A stretch of DNA of 64,000 nucleotides, from positions 297,440 to 361,439 of the forward strand of contig LS999830.1 in NCBI GenBank assembly GCA_900537185.1, given 5' to 3'. Positions 9,864-17,634 of this stretch are shown here, in pieces. A program made the position numbers and the translations under genes. Below the pieces are notes generated by a model, which saw only the letters and a list, made by a program, of their open reading frames with translations, searched no databases and was not told where the DNA came from. How positions within the stretch are numbered: the stretch's first letter is position 1; each line of letters opens with the position of its first letter. Source of the DNA: Cytophagales bacterium Alg240-R148 (GTDB lineage: Bacteria; Bacteroidota; Bacteroidia; Cytophagales; Cyclobacteriaceae).

Positions 9864-9962
9864 AGAGAATCTGGTAGTAAATACAGCCTTGGGCTAAACA
9901 ACAATACAATTATTCCAGTAGGAAGAACCAAGTACAAAGACATAAAGTCCAAGTGGTTATAG
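9864..9962 (+). pseudogene. decayed LytTR C-terminal fragment
   Basis: The in-frame translation ending at TAG 9962 gives about 33 residues matching the end of a LytTR domain: ESGSKYSLGLNNNT, then IIPVGRTKYKDIKSKWL. The upstream half differs from the regulator at 1930-2628 (ETGSKYKAELNNGE), while the last 18 codons are identical at DNA level. The frame is open back to 9804 but has no start and no more of the domain. It is therefore a remnant of a second LytTR gene or the scar of an integration or recombination event. Confidence 0.85.
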
Positions 9963-9974
9963 GCCATTAATTAT
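9908..9974 (+). repeat. 67-bp direct repeat, copy B
   Basis: Identical to 2574-2640 over all 67 bases, offset 7334 bp, same orientation. It includes the LytTR stop codon and 12 bases of untranslated sequence, so the identity cannot be explained by protein-level selection alone. Confidence 0.97.
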
Positions 9975-10008
9975 TGCGGTAGACTCCTTAATTGCTATTG
10001 AGGCAAAC

Positions 10009-10569
10009 TTACATTTCTTCTGCTTCCACTTCTTTTTTGGCTTTTCTAAGCAAGTCTTCTAAATCCCTTATGGTATCGTCCATTTGTCCTGCTAAAATAA
10101 CGGCACCAGGACCATTCTTTTTTAACAGGTCCTTTTTAAAGCGCAACAACCGCTCAATTTCTTCTCTGAAATTTTTATCAATTAATTGCAGGGCAGCTTT
10201 ACTGTTGTTTCCTTTTACTACTTTTGCTTCCTTTCCTAGGGCTTCACTTTTCTTTTTTAATTCGGCCAAGTCCTCTTCTAATTCCTCAATCAGGCGTTCT
10301 ATAATCTCCTCTTGTTCTTGGTTTCGATCGGGCCATTTTTGCATTTTTTCTAGAAGGGCCTTTTTATTTTTAATCTTTTCCTCAAGTAGGTCCATTCTAG
10401 CCATAAAACTCCCGAATTTCTTATTGAGAAGCTCAATTTTCTCTGCCTTTGCAAGAGCCAAATAAGACACCTGTTCTTGTTTCACTTCACAACCATACAT
10501 ACCGAACCCGAGCAGAAACAAGGCTAGTAAAATTTTAGATGAAGTTCTCAAAGTAAACTGTTTGGTCAT
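10009..10569 (-). CDS. coiled-coil lipoprotein
   Basis: 186 aa. The signal ends in GMYGC (Cys about residue 27), a lipobox. The remainder is almost entirely charged helix with heptad patterns (KKFGSFMARMDLLEEKIKNK; ERLIEELEEDLAELKKKSEA), so an elongated periplasmic or outer-membrane-anchored coiled coil is likely. No named family recognised. The overlapping plus-strand reading frame is a shadow of this low-complexity Glu/Lys coding sequence. Confidence 0.75.
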   Translation of the reverse strand: MTKQFTLRTSSKILLALFLLGFGMYGCEVKQEQVSYLALAKAEKIELLNKKFGSFMARMDLLEEKIKNKKALLEKMQKWPDRNQEQEEIIERLIEELEEDLAELKKKSEALGKEAKVVKGNNSKAALQLIDKNFREEIERLLRFKKDLLKKNGPGAVILAGQMDDTIRDLEDLLRKAKKEVEAEEM

Positions 10570-10748
10570 GGTTATAATTTATTCTATTTCAATTTCGATT
10601 AAGATCCTATTAATTTACTGAATAATCCTATTAAATGAAAGTGATTGGATAAGATAAACTGTTGAAAACCAAAGGTATTGTTTTTTCGAACGCACTTTTT
10701 CTGCATAATTCAAATAAGTACTATTGAATTGAGATTATGCCCATGAGT

Positions 10749-11249
10749 CTAATTATTTAAAATGAATTTATTTAGCGCCATTAGATAGTGTTTTTTTCTC
10801 TTTTGGAGCCAAAAATGTATTGCCAGCAAATGGGTAAATAAGAGCAGCAAACCGACAGACAAACCTTTTAAAAACTGGGTATCCAATATAAAAAACATAA
10901 CCATAGACAAAACAAGCAGCAATACCCAAACCATCTGACAAATAGAATATAACTTTTTGATTTTTAGTGACCTGTCGCATTCATTCTGAATGGTTTCTTT
11001 GGACGAAAGAGCATATCTAACTGTGATATTTTCCAAATATGTTTTTCTTGTAAATGCCAGAATACTTCCATATCCAACCAATACACTTATGAGCAGTCCC
11101 AATGGTATTAAAGTTGCTCGTAAAAAAATATCCTTTTGGTAAAAAACAAAATAAGCCACTAGCATCCATACAAGCCCGGTGTACAACATAATTTTACCTT
11201 GAAGCCTATCTCCATTTGTCCATTTTGATGCCTGTTCTATGAATTTCAT
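10749..11249 (-). CDS. four-helix membrane protein, unknown
   Basis: 166 aa. Hydrophobic segments at about 20-37, 46-68, 106-127 and 129-149, with a polar stretch of about 35 residues between the second and third. I recognise no catalytic motif or family. It stands alone, with 179 bases before the coiled-coil lipoprotein gene and a divergent VOC gene upstream. Confidence 0.65.
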   Translation of the reverse strand: MKFIEQASKWTNGDRLQGKIMLYTGLVWMLVAYFVFYQKDIFLRATLIPLGLLISVLVGYGSILAFTRKTYLENITVRYALSSKETIQNECDRSLKIKKLYSICQMVWVLLLVLSMVMFFILDTQFLKGLSVGLLLLFTHLLAIHFWLQKRKKHYLMALNKFILNN

Positions 11250-11391
11250 CGGTTATACTTATTGGCGGTGTTCCAATCGCTCTTTTAGATAAAATCTTAG
11301 TTTTTTATCTGTCCACTTAAGCTTTTACTATGAACAGATATACTCCCATTATTGTTTTGCATTTGTTGCTTTGGATAATTCTTTTGTGCCA

Positions 11392-11410
11392 CAACAAGTA
11401 AAACTTGTTG
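11392..11410. promoter_or_regulatory. perfect 19-bp palindrome, possible operator
   Basis: CAACAAGT-AAA-ACTTGTTG, 8-bp arms around a 3-base centre, in the 267-base gap between the divergent membrane-protein and VOC genes. No T-run follows on either strand, so a repressor-dimer site is as likely as a terminator. Regulator unknown. Confidence 0.35.
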
Positions 11411-11442
11411 CCGTGCTTAAGTGTCTATTTAAAAAGCGTTTG

Positions 11443-11450
11443 TAATTTTG
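11443..11450 (+). promoter_or_regulatory. Bacteroidota -7 element (TAATTTTG) upstream of VOC gene
   Basis: Matches TAnnTTTG, 66 bases before the VOC start and 33 bases after the palindrome. No convincing TTTG -33 box is at the expected distance, so the call is tentative. Confidence 0.35.
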
Positions 11451-11516
11451 AAAATCAACAGGAATTGAATATTCGGATAATTGTACTAACTTATATAAAA
11501 CACAAATAAAAGCAGT

Positions 11517-11879
11517 ATGGATTTAGGACAATTCTCTATAAGTCTGGCAGTTAAAGATATGGATGCCAGCCTCCAATTTTATCTCAACTTTGGATTTGAC
11601 ATCATAGATGGAGGCCATATGAACGAAGGTTTTCCGGATTCAGAAGCAACCAGTTGGCGCATCTTAAAAAGTGGAAATACAGTAATTGGTTTGTTTTATG
11701 GTATGTTCGAAGCCAATATTATGACTTTTAACCCTAAAGATGTTAGGGGCATACAACAACATCTAAAAAAAGAAGGTATTGCTTTGGTTAAAGAAGCAGA
11801 TGCAACTACCATTGGCCCGGAACATTGCATTGTAATGGATCCAGATGGGAATCAGATTATGCTGGACCAACACCAATAA
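11517..11879 (+). CDS. VOC-superfamily (glyoxalase/bleomycin-resistance fold) protein
   Basis: 120 aa, one complete pair of beta-alpha-beta-beta-beta modules. It opens with SISLAVKDMDASLQFYLNFG and ends with IVMDPDGNQIMLDQ, the usual signatures. The C-terminal metal-ligand position is Asp rather than Glu in MLDQ, so metal-dependent lyase activity is doubtful. The substrate cannot be told. It converges on the TPR kinase gene with only 9 bases between the two stops. Confidence 0.85.
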   Translation: MDLGQFSISLAVKDMDASLQFYLNFGFDIIDGGHMNEGFPDSEATSWRILKSGNTVIGLFYGMFEANIMTFNPKDVRGIQQHLKKEGIALVKEADATTIGPEHCIVMDPDGNQIMLDQHQ

Positions 11880-11888
11880 AATTGACCC

Positions 11889-14540
11889 TCAAGGGCTTGG
11901 TTGCATGGGTATTTTTAGTACCAAGGTGGTCAGCCCATTTTCATTGGAATGCACTTCAATACTGCCTTCAAGTTTATCGGTTGCTTTTTTTACTAGGTAG
12001 AGCCCTAAGCCATTGCCATGTGAATTGGCACTCCCTCTGTAAAACATTTCAAACATTTTTTCTTTTACTTGGTCGTCCAATACTTCACCAGAATTACACA
12101 TTTTAAGTTCCATAGTGTTCTTGTTTTCCTCCACCTGTATAACAATGTAGCCTCCCATTTCGTTGAAAAATATGGCATTTTCAAATAAGTTTTCTAAAAC
12201 GATCTCCAACAATTGCAAATGTACTTGTAGGTTTTGAACCACTGTAGAATGGATTTCTACTTTAATCGACTTTTCTTCCAATTGCCCATGGAACTTTTGA
12301 ACCAAAGTTTCTAATAAGCGGTTGATGGAAAACTCTGTCAATTCCATGTTTTCTGCTGCCACGGAAGTCATGGATTGCAATTTTCTTAACATTTGATCTA
12401 GGGCATCGGCATTGTCTTTTACTTTTTCAAAGAGAGAAAGAGCAGCTGGATCTTTAACAGTAACTTTTGCCACTTCGGCCAAACCTAAAAAAGTTGTCAA
12501 AGGCCTTCTAAAGTCGTGGGAGGATCGGTAAAAGAAGGTGTCTAGTTCTTGTAAGGCTTCTTTGAGCTCCTTCGTTCTTATGTCCACCTTTTTTTCCAAA
12601 CTTTCGTTTGTACTGGTTATTTTACTATTGGCAAGGGTTAATTCTTTAGATTGAGCCTGTATTGCTTCTTTTTGCACTTGAACTTCGTTGTTTAATCTTT
12701 TTAAGGTATCTCTGGATTTAGAAATTTTCTTATTGTAAAAATACAGGACTACCAAGAAAATAATAAAAATAAGAACCGTTGCTACCGTTAGCAGTATAAT
12801 AACCTGTTGCTGTGCAAGTTGTTCTTTTTGAGCTGCAAGTTTTTGCAATTGCAACTCCTTGTTTTTATTGAGTTGGATTATTTCATTTTCCTTTTCCTCC
12901 AGTTGGTACAAAGAGTTGAGTTGCAAAGATTTATTCAAACTTTCCTCTTTATAAATACTATCGGTTATATCTATATATTCTTTGTAGTATTGTGCTGCTT
13001 TTTCGAAATCATTCAGCTCCGAACTTACTTCTGCTAAAAACTTAGCATTCAGTTGTTTGTTAATAGGAGATCGAACACTATCCAATATATACCTCGCTTT
13101 TATTAAATAGTCTTGGCTTCTTTTAAGAAAACCCATTTTTTGGCTAATTTTCCCTAAGTAATTATACGAAATCACTCTTCCTAATGGATTATTTAATGTT
13201 TCTTCAATAACTAAAGCTTCCAACTGCAGCTCATAGGAGTCCTCTAATAGCCCTTGCGCTTCATAAACCAAAGCAGAATTAAATAATAAAACGGACTCAA
13301 ATCGTTGCCAGTCACGACCTTCGGTTAGTTCTAGTGCTTTATTAAAATTAAGCAGTGCTTTGGTATATTCTTTCCATTCCAGCGCTATGGTTCCATATAG
13401 ATTATACGCCCTTGCGATGCCTCTTGTATAATCAATCGCTTGATACAAGCGAAAAGCCCGTTGGGCATATTCCTCAGACAAGCCTTTGTTTTTCTCATAA
13501 TAATAAACCCAACTCAAATCGACATATATATCTGCTTCTTGTTTTTGGTTCATTAAACTTTTATTCAATTCCAAAGCTTCAAATAAAAGTTTACTTGCTT
13601 TGTCAAATTCCCCTAGCTCAGCATAAATTTTTCCAAGCGTATTGAGTATTAGAACATGGTACCGCTTAAAATTGTGTTGTTTTAGAATATCCAAAGATTG
13701 GTTCAAATGTTCAATTGATTGTAACAAAGCTCCTTTCTCGTACAGGACTTGCCCAAAATACAGCGTATAATACATTTCCAACTCTGGATTGTTGTAGTGG
13801 TCTGCTACTGCTTTGATCTTTGTAAGGTAAAACTCAGCACTATCGTATTGTCGTTTGTCTAAATATACCGTACCCAGCCCTCGCCAGGACTCCGCCATTA
13901 ACAAAGTGTCTTGTAGGGCAGTGCGCAGTTCTAAAGCTGCTAAAAAATTGGTAGATGCTGCGTTATAATTGGCTCTGGACAACCAAAACAACCCTAAGTT
14001 GTGGTAGGTAGATGACATCGCCAACCCAGGTTCTTGTCCTTTTAAACTAACGATTGATAAATCGTAGTAATGCAAAGCAGAATCGAAAGCACTTTGTACT
14101 CTGTGCAAATTCCCTATGCGGGTTAAGGTATACCCGGGGAAATCTCCTTTTACTTTGCCATCTAATGCCTTTAATGCTTTCCAGTAATATGTTTGTGCTT
14201 GAACATAATCTCCTTGGAAATAGTAATACAAACCCATATTGGTATTGCCCTGTGCCATTCCTTTTGCATCCCCCAAAGACTCGGCCAGTGCCAAACATTG
14301 TTGGGCATACTCCAGACCTATTTCAAAATCAAAGTCCCAATATTCTGCACCCAATTGGTACAATAAATCCACCTTTGCAGTATCATTGGTGCTTTCCTTC
14401 AATGCCTTCTTTAAGGAGTTGATTTTTGGTGTTTGCGCATTTACCCAGGGAAAAAGAAAAACTTTTCCTAAAACCAACACCAATAATATCCTCTGTAATC
14501 CTCTTCGCATCTCCATAAAACTACAAAATGAAACTATCAA
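11889..14540 (-). CDS. TPR-containing sensor histidine kinase
   Basis: 883 aa (ATGs at 14516 and 14510 are better-placed starts for the signal peptide ending near VNAQ). A periplasmic TPR array runs from about 40 to 520. A membrane helix follows (VIILLTVATVLIFIIFLVVL), then a coiled coil, phosphoacceptor His675 in SSHDFRRPLTTF and an ATPase domain (LFENAIFFNE; GNGLGLYLVKKA). This is the orphan TPR-kinase type common in Bacteroidota. The H-box reads HDFRRP instead of HELRTP. No response regulator is adjacent. The G1-box is eroded (MCNSGEV), which may affect nucleotide binding. Confidence 0.9.
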   Translation of the reverse strand: MIVSFCSFMEMRRGLQRILLVLVLGKVFLFPWVNAQTPKINSLKKALKESTNDTAKVDLLYQLGAEYWDFDFEIGLEYAQQCLALAESLGDAKGMAQGNTNMGLYYYFQGDYVQAQTYYWKALKALDGKVKGDFPGYTLTRIGNLHRVQSAFDSALHYYDLSIVSLKGQEPGLAMSSTYHNLGLFWLSRANYNAASTNFLAALELRTALQDTLLMAESWRGLGTVYLDKRQYDSAEFYLTKIKAVADHYNNPELEMYYTLYFGQVLYEKGALLQSIEHLNQSLDILKQHNFKRYHVLILNTLGKIYAELGEFDKASKLLFEALELNKSLMNQKQEADIYVDLSWVYYYEKNKGLSEEYAQRAFRLYQAIDYTRGIARAYNLYGTIALEWKEYTKALLNFNKALELTEGRDWQRFESVLLFNSALVYEAQGLLEDSYELQLEALVIEETLNNPLGRVISYNYLGKISQKMGFLKRSQDYLIKARYILDSVRSPINKQLNAKFLAEVSSELNDFEKAAQYYKEYIDITDSIYKEESLNKSLQLNSLYQLEEKENEIIQLNKNKELQLQKLAAQKEQLAQQQVIILLTVATVLIFIIFLVVLYFYNKKISKSRDTLKRLNNEVQVQKEAIQAQSKELTLANSKITSTNESLEKKVDIRTKELKEALQELDTFFYRSSHDFRRPLTTFLGLAEVAKVTVKDPAALSLFEKVKDNADALDQMLRKLQSMTSVAAENMELTEFSINRLLETLVQKFHGQLEEKSIKVEIHSTVVQNLQVHLQLLEIVLENLFENAIFFNEMGGYIVIQVEENKNTMELKMCNSGEVLDDQVKEKMFEMFYRGSANSHGNGLGLYLVKKATDKLEGSIEVHSNENGLTTLVLKIPMQPSP

Positions 14541-14640
14541 ACAATAACCGTCTGTAACATTTACACTCCGTTTAACCTTCTTGTTTTTAGTTGTTTATAA
14601 GATCACACTAAAAGTTGGCTTTAAATGTATTAAACCAAAG

Positions 14641-16356
14641 CTATCCGATAGCCATCTGCCTTTTTTTGAGATGTTCTTTGAAAAGTTGTGCAATCCCTAA
14701 CAATATTCTGGCCCAACCCACCGGGCCGGAGGCTATGCGAATACCCCATTGAATAACTGTTTTAACAAAATTCAGGGAAGGATAAACCGCACGAGCGTGC
14801 TCCTGCACTAAGGATGCATGTAAATTCATATCTTCCTGAGTAGGAATGGTTTTAAAACGGGTTATACCATCAAAATCAAAGTCAAAATCTGTATGTATGG
14901 TACTGCCAGTTGAAATGATGCGCTTGCCAAACACAAATTTCATTCCTTTGACAAAACTTTGAAAGGCTTCTTTGATTTCATTAAAAATAAATTCTACACT
15001 CTTTTTTAAGAGTCGTATTAACTTTTGAAACAATTTCACCAGTTTACTGAAGGTGTTTTTCGCCCACTTTAGAACCTTGGAAAACAGTTTGCCAATTCCT
15101 TTCTTGGCTTTGTACTGTCTAACGCGCTTTCGAGGGTGAATAATGGAATCTGTCTTGGTTAGGAGTTCCTCCTGAAGCAACGTTTCCATGCCGTTTCGTT
15201 TATCCTTTAAAGTTCGCGCTTGCGTTTGGCTATAACCATGCATTGGGTTTTGGTCCTCTAATACATAGTTATAAATCTCTGAAACAGAAGTGGTTTCCTC
15301 GGACTGAACAGAAGATTCCATCGGAATTAAATGTCCCGTCAATAGGTGTTGGATGTTGAGCATACATTGGTCCTTCTTTAAATTGAAAAGTATCTTTCCT
15401 AATTCCTTTTTACCAGCATCATCGTTGTTCAAAATGGTAAACAAAAGGTCTGTTAGTGCTTTTATGGATACCGGACCAAAATCGTGGTCCAACTTCCCTT
15501 GGTACAACCCCATGGTCCACAATTTCACTTGTAACATCCTTAAAAGGAATACGTTTTCCTTGGCTTCAATATAAAAGCCCACTTGTTTTTGTACCTTTTC
15601 GGCATTTCTTGATTCAATAAGGCGTTTACTGAGCGTGCCTATCGGATTAGATAAAAACGTACTTAAAAACTTGACTTTCTTCCGAATGGCACCACCTAAT
15701 TTTTTCAACTCGTTACGGGCTTCTTGTGAGCCTACAGGAAAGAACAAACACGAACCAAAAATTTGTTTGTTGAGGTGGGTAGATTGTAGGCAAAATGAGG
15801 AAAGCGCATGCTGGTTGGCCAATAAACCTGCAAAAGACAACCAATTGCCCTGGTATCCAATTCCTTTAGCTGCTGTTTCTAGTTGGCTACATAGTGCCTC
15901 GTCCAAACGCTGGCTAGGTTTTGTTGGTGCTAAATCGAAAATTCGGTATCGGTACAGCACCACCCTAGAAAGCAAACTGGTTTTACCCATTTGTACTTTT
16001 ACTATTTGAAACTCGTCGTCCAAGCCCAAAATTTCTTTTAACAAAGCAACTTCCTGTACAGATAAGCCTTGCGCCGCCATGGGTGCAACACCTTTTATGG
16101 AAGCAACTTCCTTTTGAATAGCCGCTAGGTTGCTGCTGTTGGTATCGGCTAAGGCCTCCTTTAATTCTCGTCTAAATTCAAGAATGCCTGTTTTCAATTC
16201 AACTGAATCTATCAAGCCATCTTCAAATGCAGCATCTGGTAAATAAGACAGATCCGATAACAACTGTACCGTTTCGGATTCGTCTTGTTTGTCAAAGGCC
16301 AATGCAAGTTGTTCTCGGACCTCTGGTTGGTCTATAACCTCCCATGAATCTATCAT
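14641..16356 (-). CDS. unrecognised 571-aa protein with PG-binding-like units and basic amphipathic C-terminus
   Basis: 571 aa without signal peptide, so probably cytoplasmic when made. Residues about 270-305 (LQVKLWTMGLYQGKLDHDFG) resemble a PG_binding_1 unit, and 131-163 (LYRYRIFDLAPTKPSQRLDE) looks like a weaker copy. Residues about 407-478 form a very basic, amphipathic helical stretch (KKGIGKLFSKVLKWAKNTFS). The tail 529-560 is hydrophobic (VKTVIQWGIRIASGPVGWAR). It is the last gene of a four-gene operon, overlapping the preceding gene by four bases (ATGA). A membrane-active or wall-directed effector is one reading. No homologue recognised. Confidence 0.75.
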   Translation of the reverse strand: MIDSWEVIDQPEVREQLALAFDKQDESETVQLLSDLSYLPDAAFEDGLIDSVELKTGILEFRRELKEALADTNSSNLAAIQKEVASIKGVAPMAAQGLSVQEVALLKEILGLDDEFQIVKVQMGKTSLLSRVVLYRYRIFDLAPTKPSQRLDEALCSQLETAAKGIGYQGNWLSFAGLLANQHALSSFCLQSTHLNKQIFGSCLFFPVGSQEARNELKKLGGAIRKKVKFLSTFLSNPIGTLSKRLIESRNAEKVQKQVGFYIEAKENVFLLRMLQVKLWTMGLYQGKLDHDFGPVSIKALTDLLFTILNNDDAGKKELGKILFNLKKDQCMLNIQHLLTGHLIPMESSVQSEETTSVSEIYNYVLEDQNPMHGYSQTQARTLKDKRNGMETLLQEELLTKTDSIIHPRKRVRQYKAKKGIGKLFSKVLKWAKNTFSKLVKLFQKLIRLLKKSVEFIFNEIKEAFQSFVKGMKFVFGKRIISTGSTIHTDFDFDFDGITRFKTIPTQEDMNLHASLVQEHARAVYPSLNFVKTVIQWGIRIASGPVGWARILLGIAQLFKEHLKKRQMAIG

Positions 16357-16595
16357 ATCTTCCTTTTAAACCAAGCCCATGCTTTTTTCAACAACAACAT
16401 GCCCTTTCTAATTCTGATGGCCAAATCCAAATTAGCGGGAAGGGCATCACTTGGCCCATCTTCTCTCAATTCAAATTGATCGTAAGGCAAAACAGATGCA
16501 TTTTCTACTTCATTTTCAAACCATTGCTCCAATTGTTTTATTTCAACAGGTGGTGGTGTTTGAGGCTTGAACTTAAACAAAGAAACTTGAGGCAT
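16353..16595 (-). CDS. small unrecognised protein of four-gene operon
   Basis: 80 aa. A Pro-rich start (KPQTPPPVEI), an acidic middle and a short basic/aromatic tail (LLLKKAWAWFKRKI) that could be a membrane-surface helix. The ATGA overlap with the 571-aa gene and the 8-base gap to the gene before support real co-translation. Possibly a partner or neutralising protein for the 571-aa product, which is inference from position only. Confidence 0.65.
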   Translation of the reverse strand: MPQVSLFKFKPQTPPPVEIKQLEQWFENEVENASVLPYDQFELREDGPSDALPANLDLAIRIRKGMLLLKKAWAWFKRKI

Positions 16596-16603
16596 GTTGG
16601 CAC

Positions 16604-16936
16604 TTAAGGTTTAACTACTTTTAACACAAAGTCAAAAAAGTCCTTCCTTGATTTTTGGGCCCCTTCTACCATGGCATTATGGCCTTCAATTAAATGTTTT
16701 TTATCCTCTCCTAAATCACTATTGAGATAGTTCATAGCATCTCCTTCTACTTCAAATCTTGAATAACCAACCAATGTAGAGCTTACTAGAGCAGCTTTAA
16801 TAGTTTTAAAAACTTCTTTCGGGTTGTTGTTGGTATTGGACAAATCAATTTGTGGGCCAGTAAAAGAAGCTACTTCCAATGTTGCTAAATCCTCTACTGC
16901 TGCGTTGATCTTTTCTTGTAATTTGGCTAAACTCAT
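16604..16936 (-). CDS. small unrecognised protein, paralogue of the next gene upstream
   Basis: 110 aa, predicted mostly helical, no signal peptide. It aligns without gaps to much of the 88-aa product of 16941-17207: AAVEDLATLE against TALEDIASLE, and FEVEGDAMNYLN against QEIEGDSMVHLN. It has an insertion of about 20 residues between these blocks. Both proteins end in a short hydrophobic helix (FFDFVLKVVK; ISQFIIECIK). The family is not one I can name. It starts 4 bases after the upstream stop. Confidence 0.7.
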   Translation of the reverse strand: MSLAKLQEKINAAVEDLATLEVASFTGPQIDLSNTNNNPKEVFKTIKAALVSSTLVGYSRFEVEGDAMNYLNSDLGEDKKHLIEGHNAMVEGAQKSRKDFFDFVLKVVKP

Positions 16937-16940
16937 ACTA

Positions 16941-17207
16941 TTAATTTTGTTTGATACATTCTATTATAAATTGAGAAATACCCGTTCTTGCCTCTGAAGA
17001 AGCAAGGAATATGGTATTAAAAAACTCCAATTGTTGGGCAGTAATGTTTTGTTGCGCATTGAGGTGGACCATACTATCTCCCTCTATTTCCTGCACTCTA
17101 TACAACAGTACGGCATTGGATTCTTCCAATACAACAGCATGTTCTAAACTGGCAATGTCTTCCAATGCAGTTTCTAGCTTGTCTTTGACGTCGTTAAAAA
17201 ATCCCAT
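16941..17207 (-). CDS. small unrecognised protein, first gene of four-gene operon
   Basis: 88 aa, helical, cytoplasmic. It shares an EGDxMxxLN core and an N-terminal ExLxxLE block with the 110-aa product of the next gene, so the two are paralogues by local duplication. It heads the minus-strand operon 88-110-80-571 aa, in which all gaps are 8 bases or less or are overlaps. Function unknown. Confidence 0.7.
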   Translation of the reverse strand: MGFFNDVKDKLETALEDIASLEHAVVLEESNAVLLYRVQEIEGDSMVHLNAQQNITAQQLEFFNTIFLASSEARTGISQFIIECIKQN

Positions 17208-17634
17208 TTTCCTATTCCAAATATTTTTTTAAGTAGGTGCAAGATTGCCAGAATTTCTGAACGTTCTGCTAAAAAATGAATTGGTATACCCAAATAATAC
17301 TGTTTTTTACTACGCAACTATATTAAGTTACTAAGGCAATCTAAATTATAATATTATACCAAACAAATTAATATAAATTAAAACATTCTCCTCGATATTT
17401 ACCACTCCTCCTACTTCAATTAATGGATAGGTTGCTAATTAAATTGCTTACCCATTAGATACCTGGTTATTGGTACATTTGTGTTACACATCTCACAAAC
17501 TAGGTTTAATACCTTTTTTTTCTTATTTTGTTATAAATTTGAATAAGTTTTTTCAATCGAATTTGAATTTAAGTTGGCATTAAATTGGTCCGGAGTGTTT
17601 TCTATTGATATAGAACATACGGTCTGAAATTACT
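17208..17634. other. AT-rich divergent intergenic region
   Basis: 427 bases between the four-gene operon (minus) and the membrane protein gene (plus). It has a 12-base self-complementary run TATAATATTATA at about 17347-17358 and a TAAATTTG element at 17534-17541 that could serve the plus-strand gene. No ORF, RNA gene or terminator can be supported. Confidence 0.6.

Noticed and set aside
2641-9907. Integrase or transposase in the repeat-bracketed block
   Set aside because: All frames checked through the listed proteins; none shows tyrosine or serine recombinase or DDE motifs, so the block is not called a mobile element.
9992-10465. 157-codon plus-strand frame over the coiled-coil lipoprotein gene
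   Set aside because: Antisense shadow of Glu/Lys-rich coding sequence (gives Ser/Phe/Leu-rich nonsense); the minus-strand frame has a lipobox and heptads.
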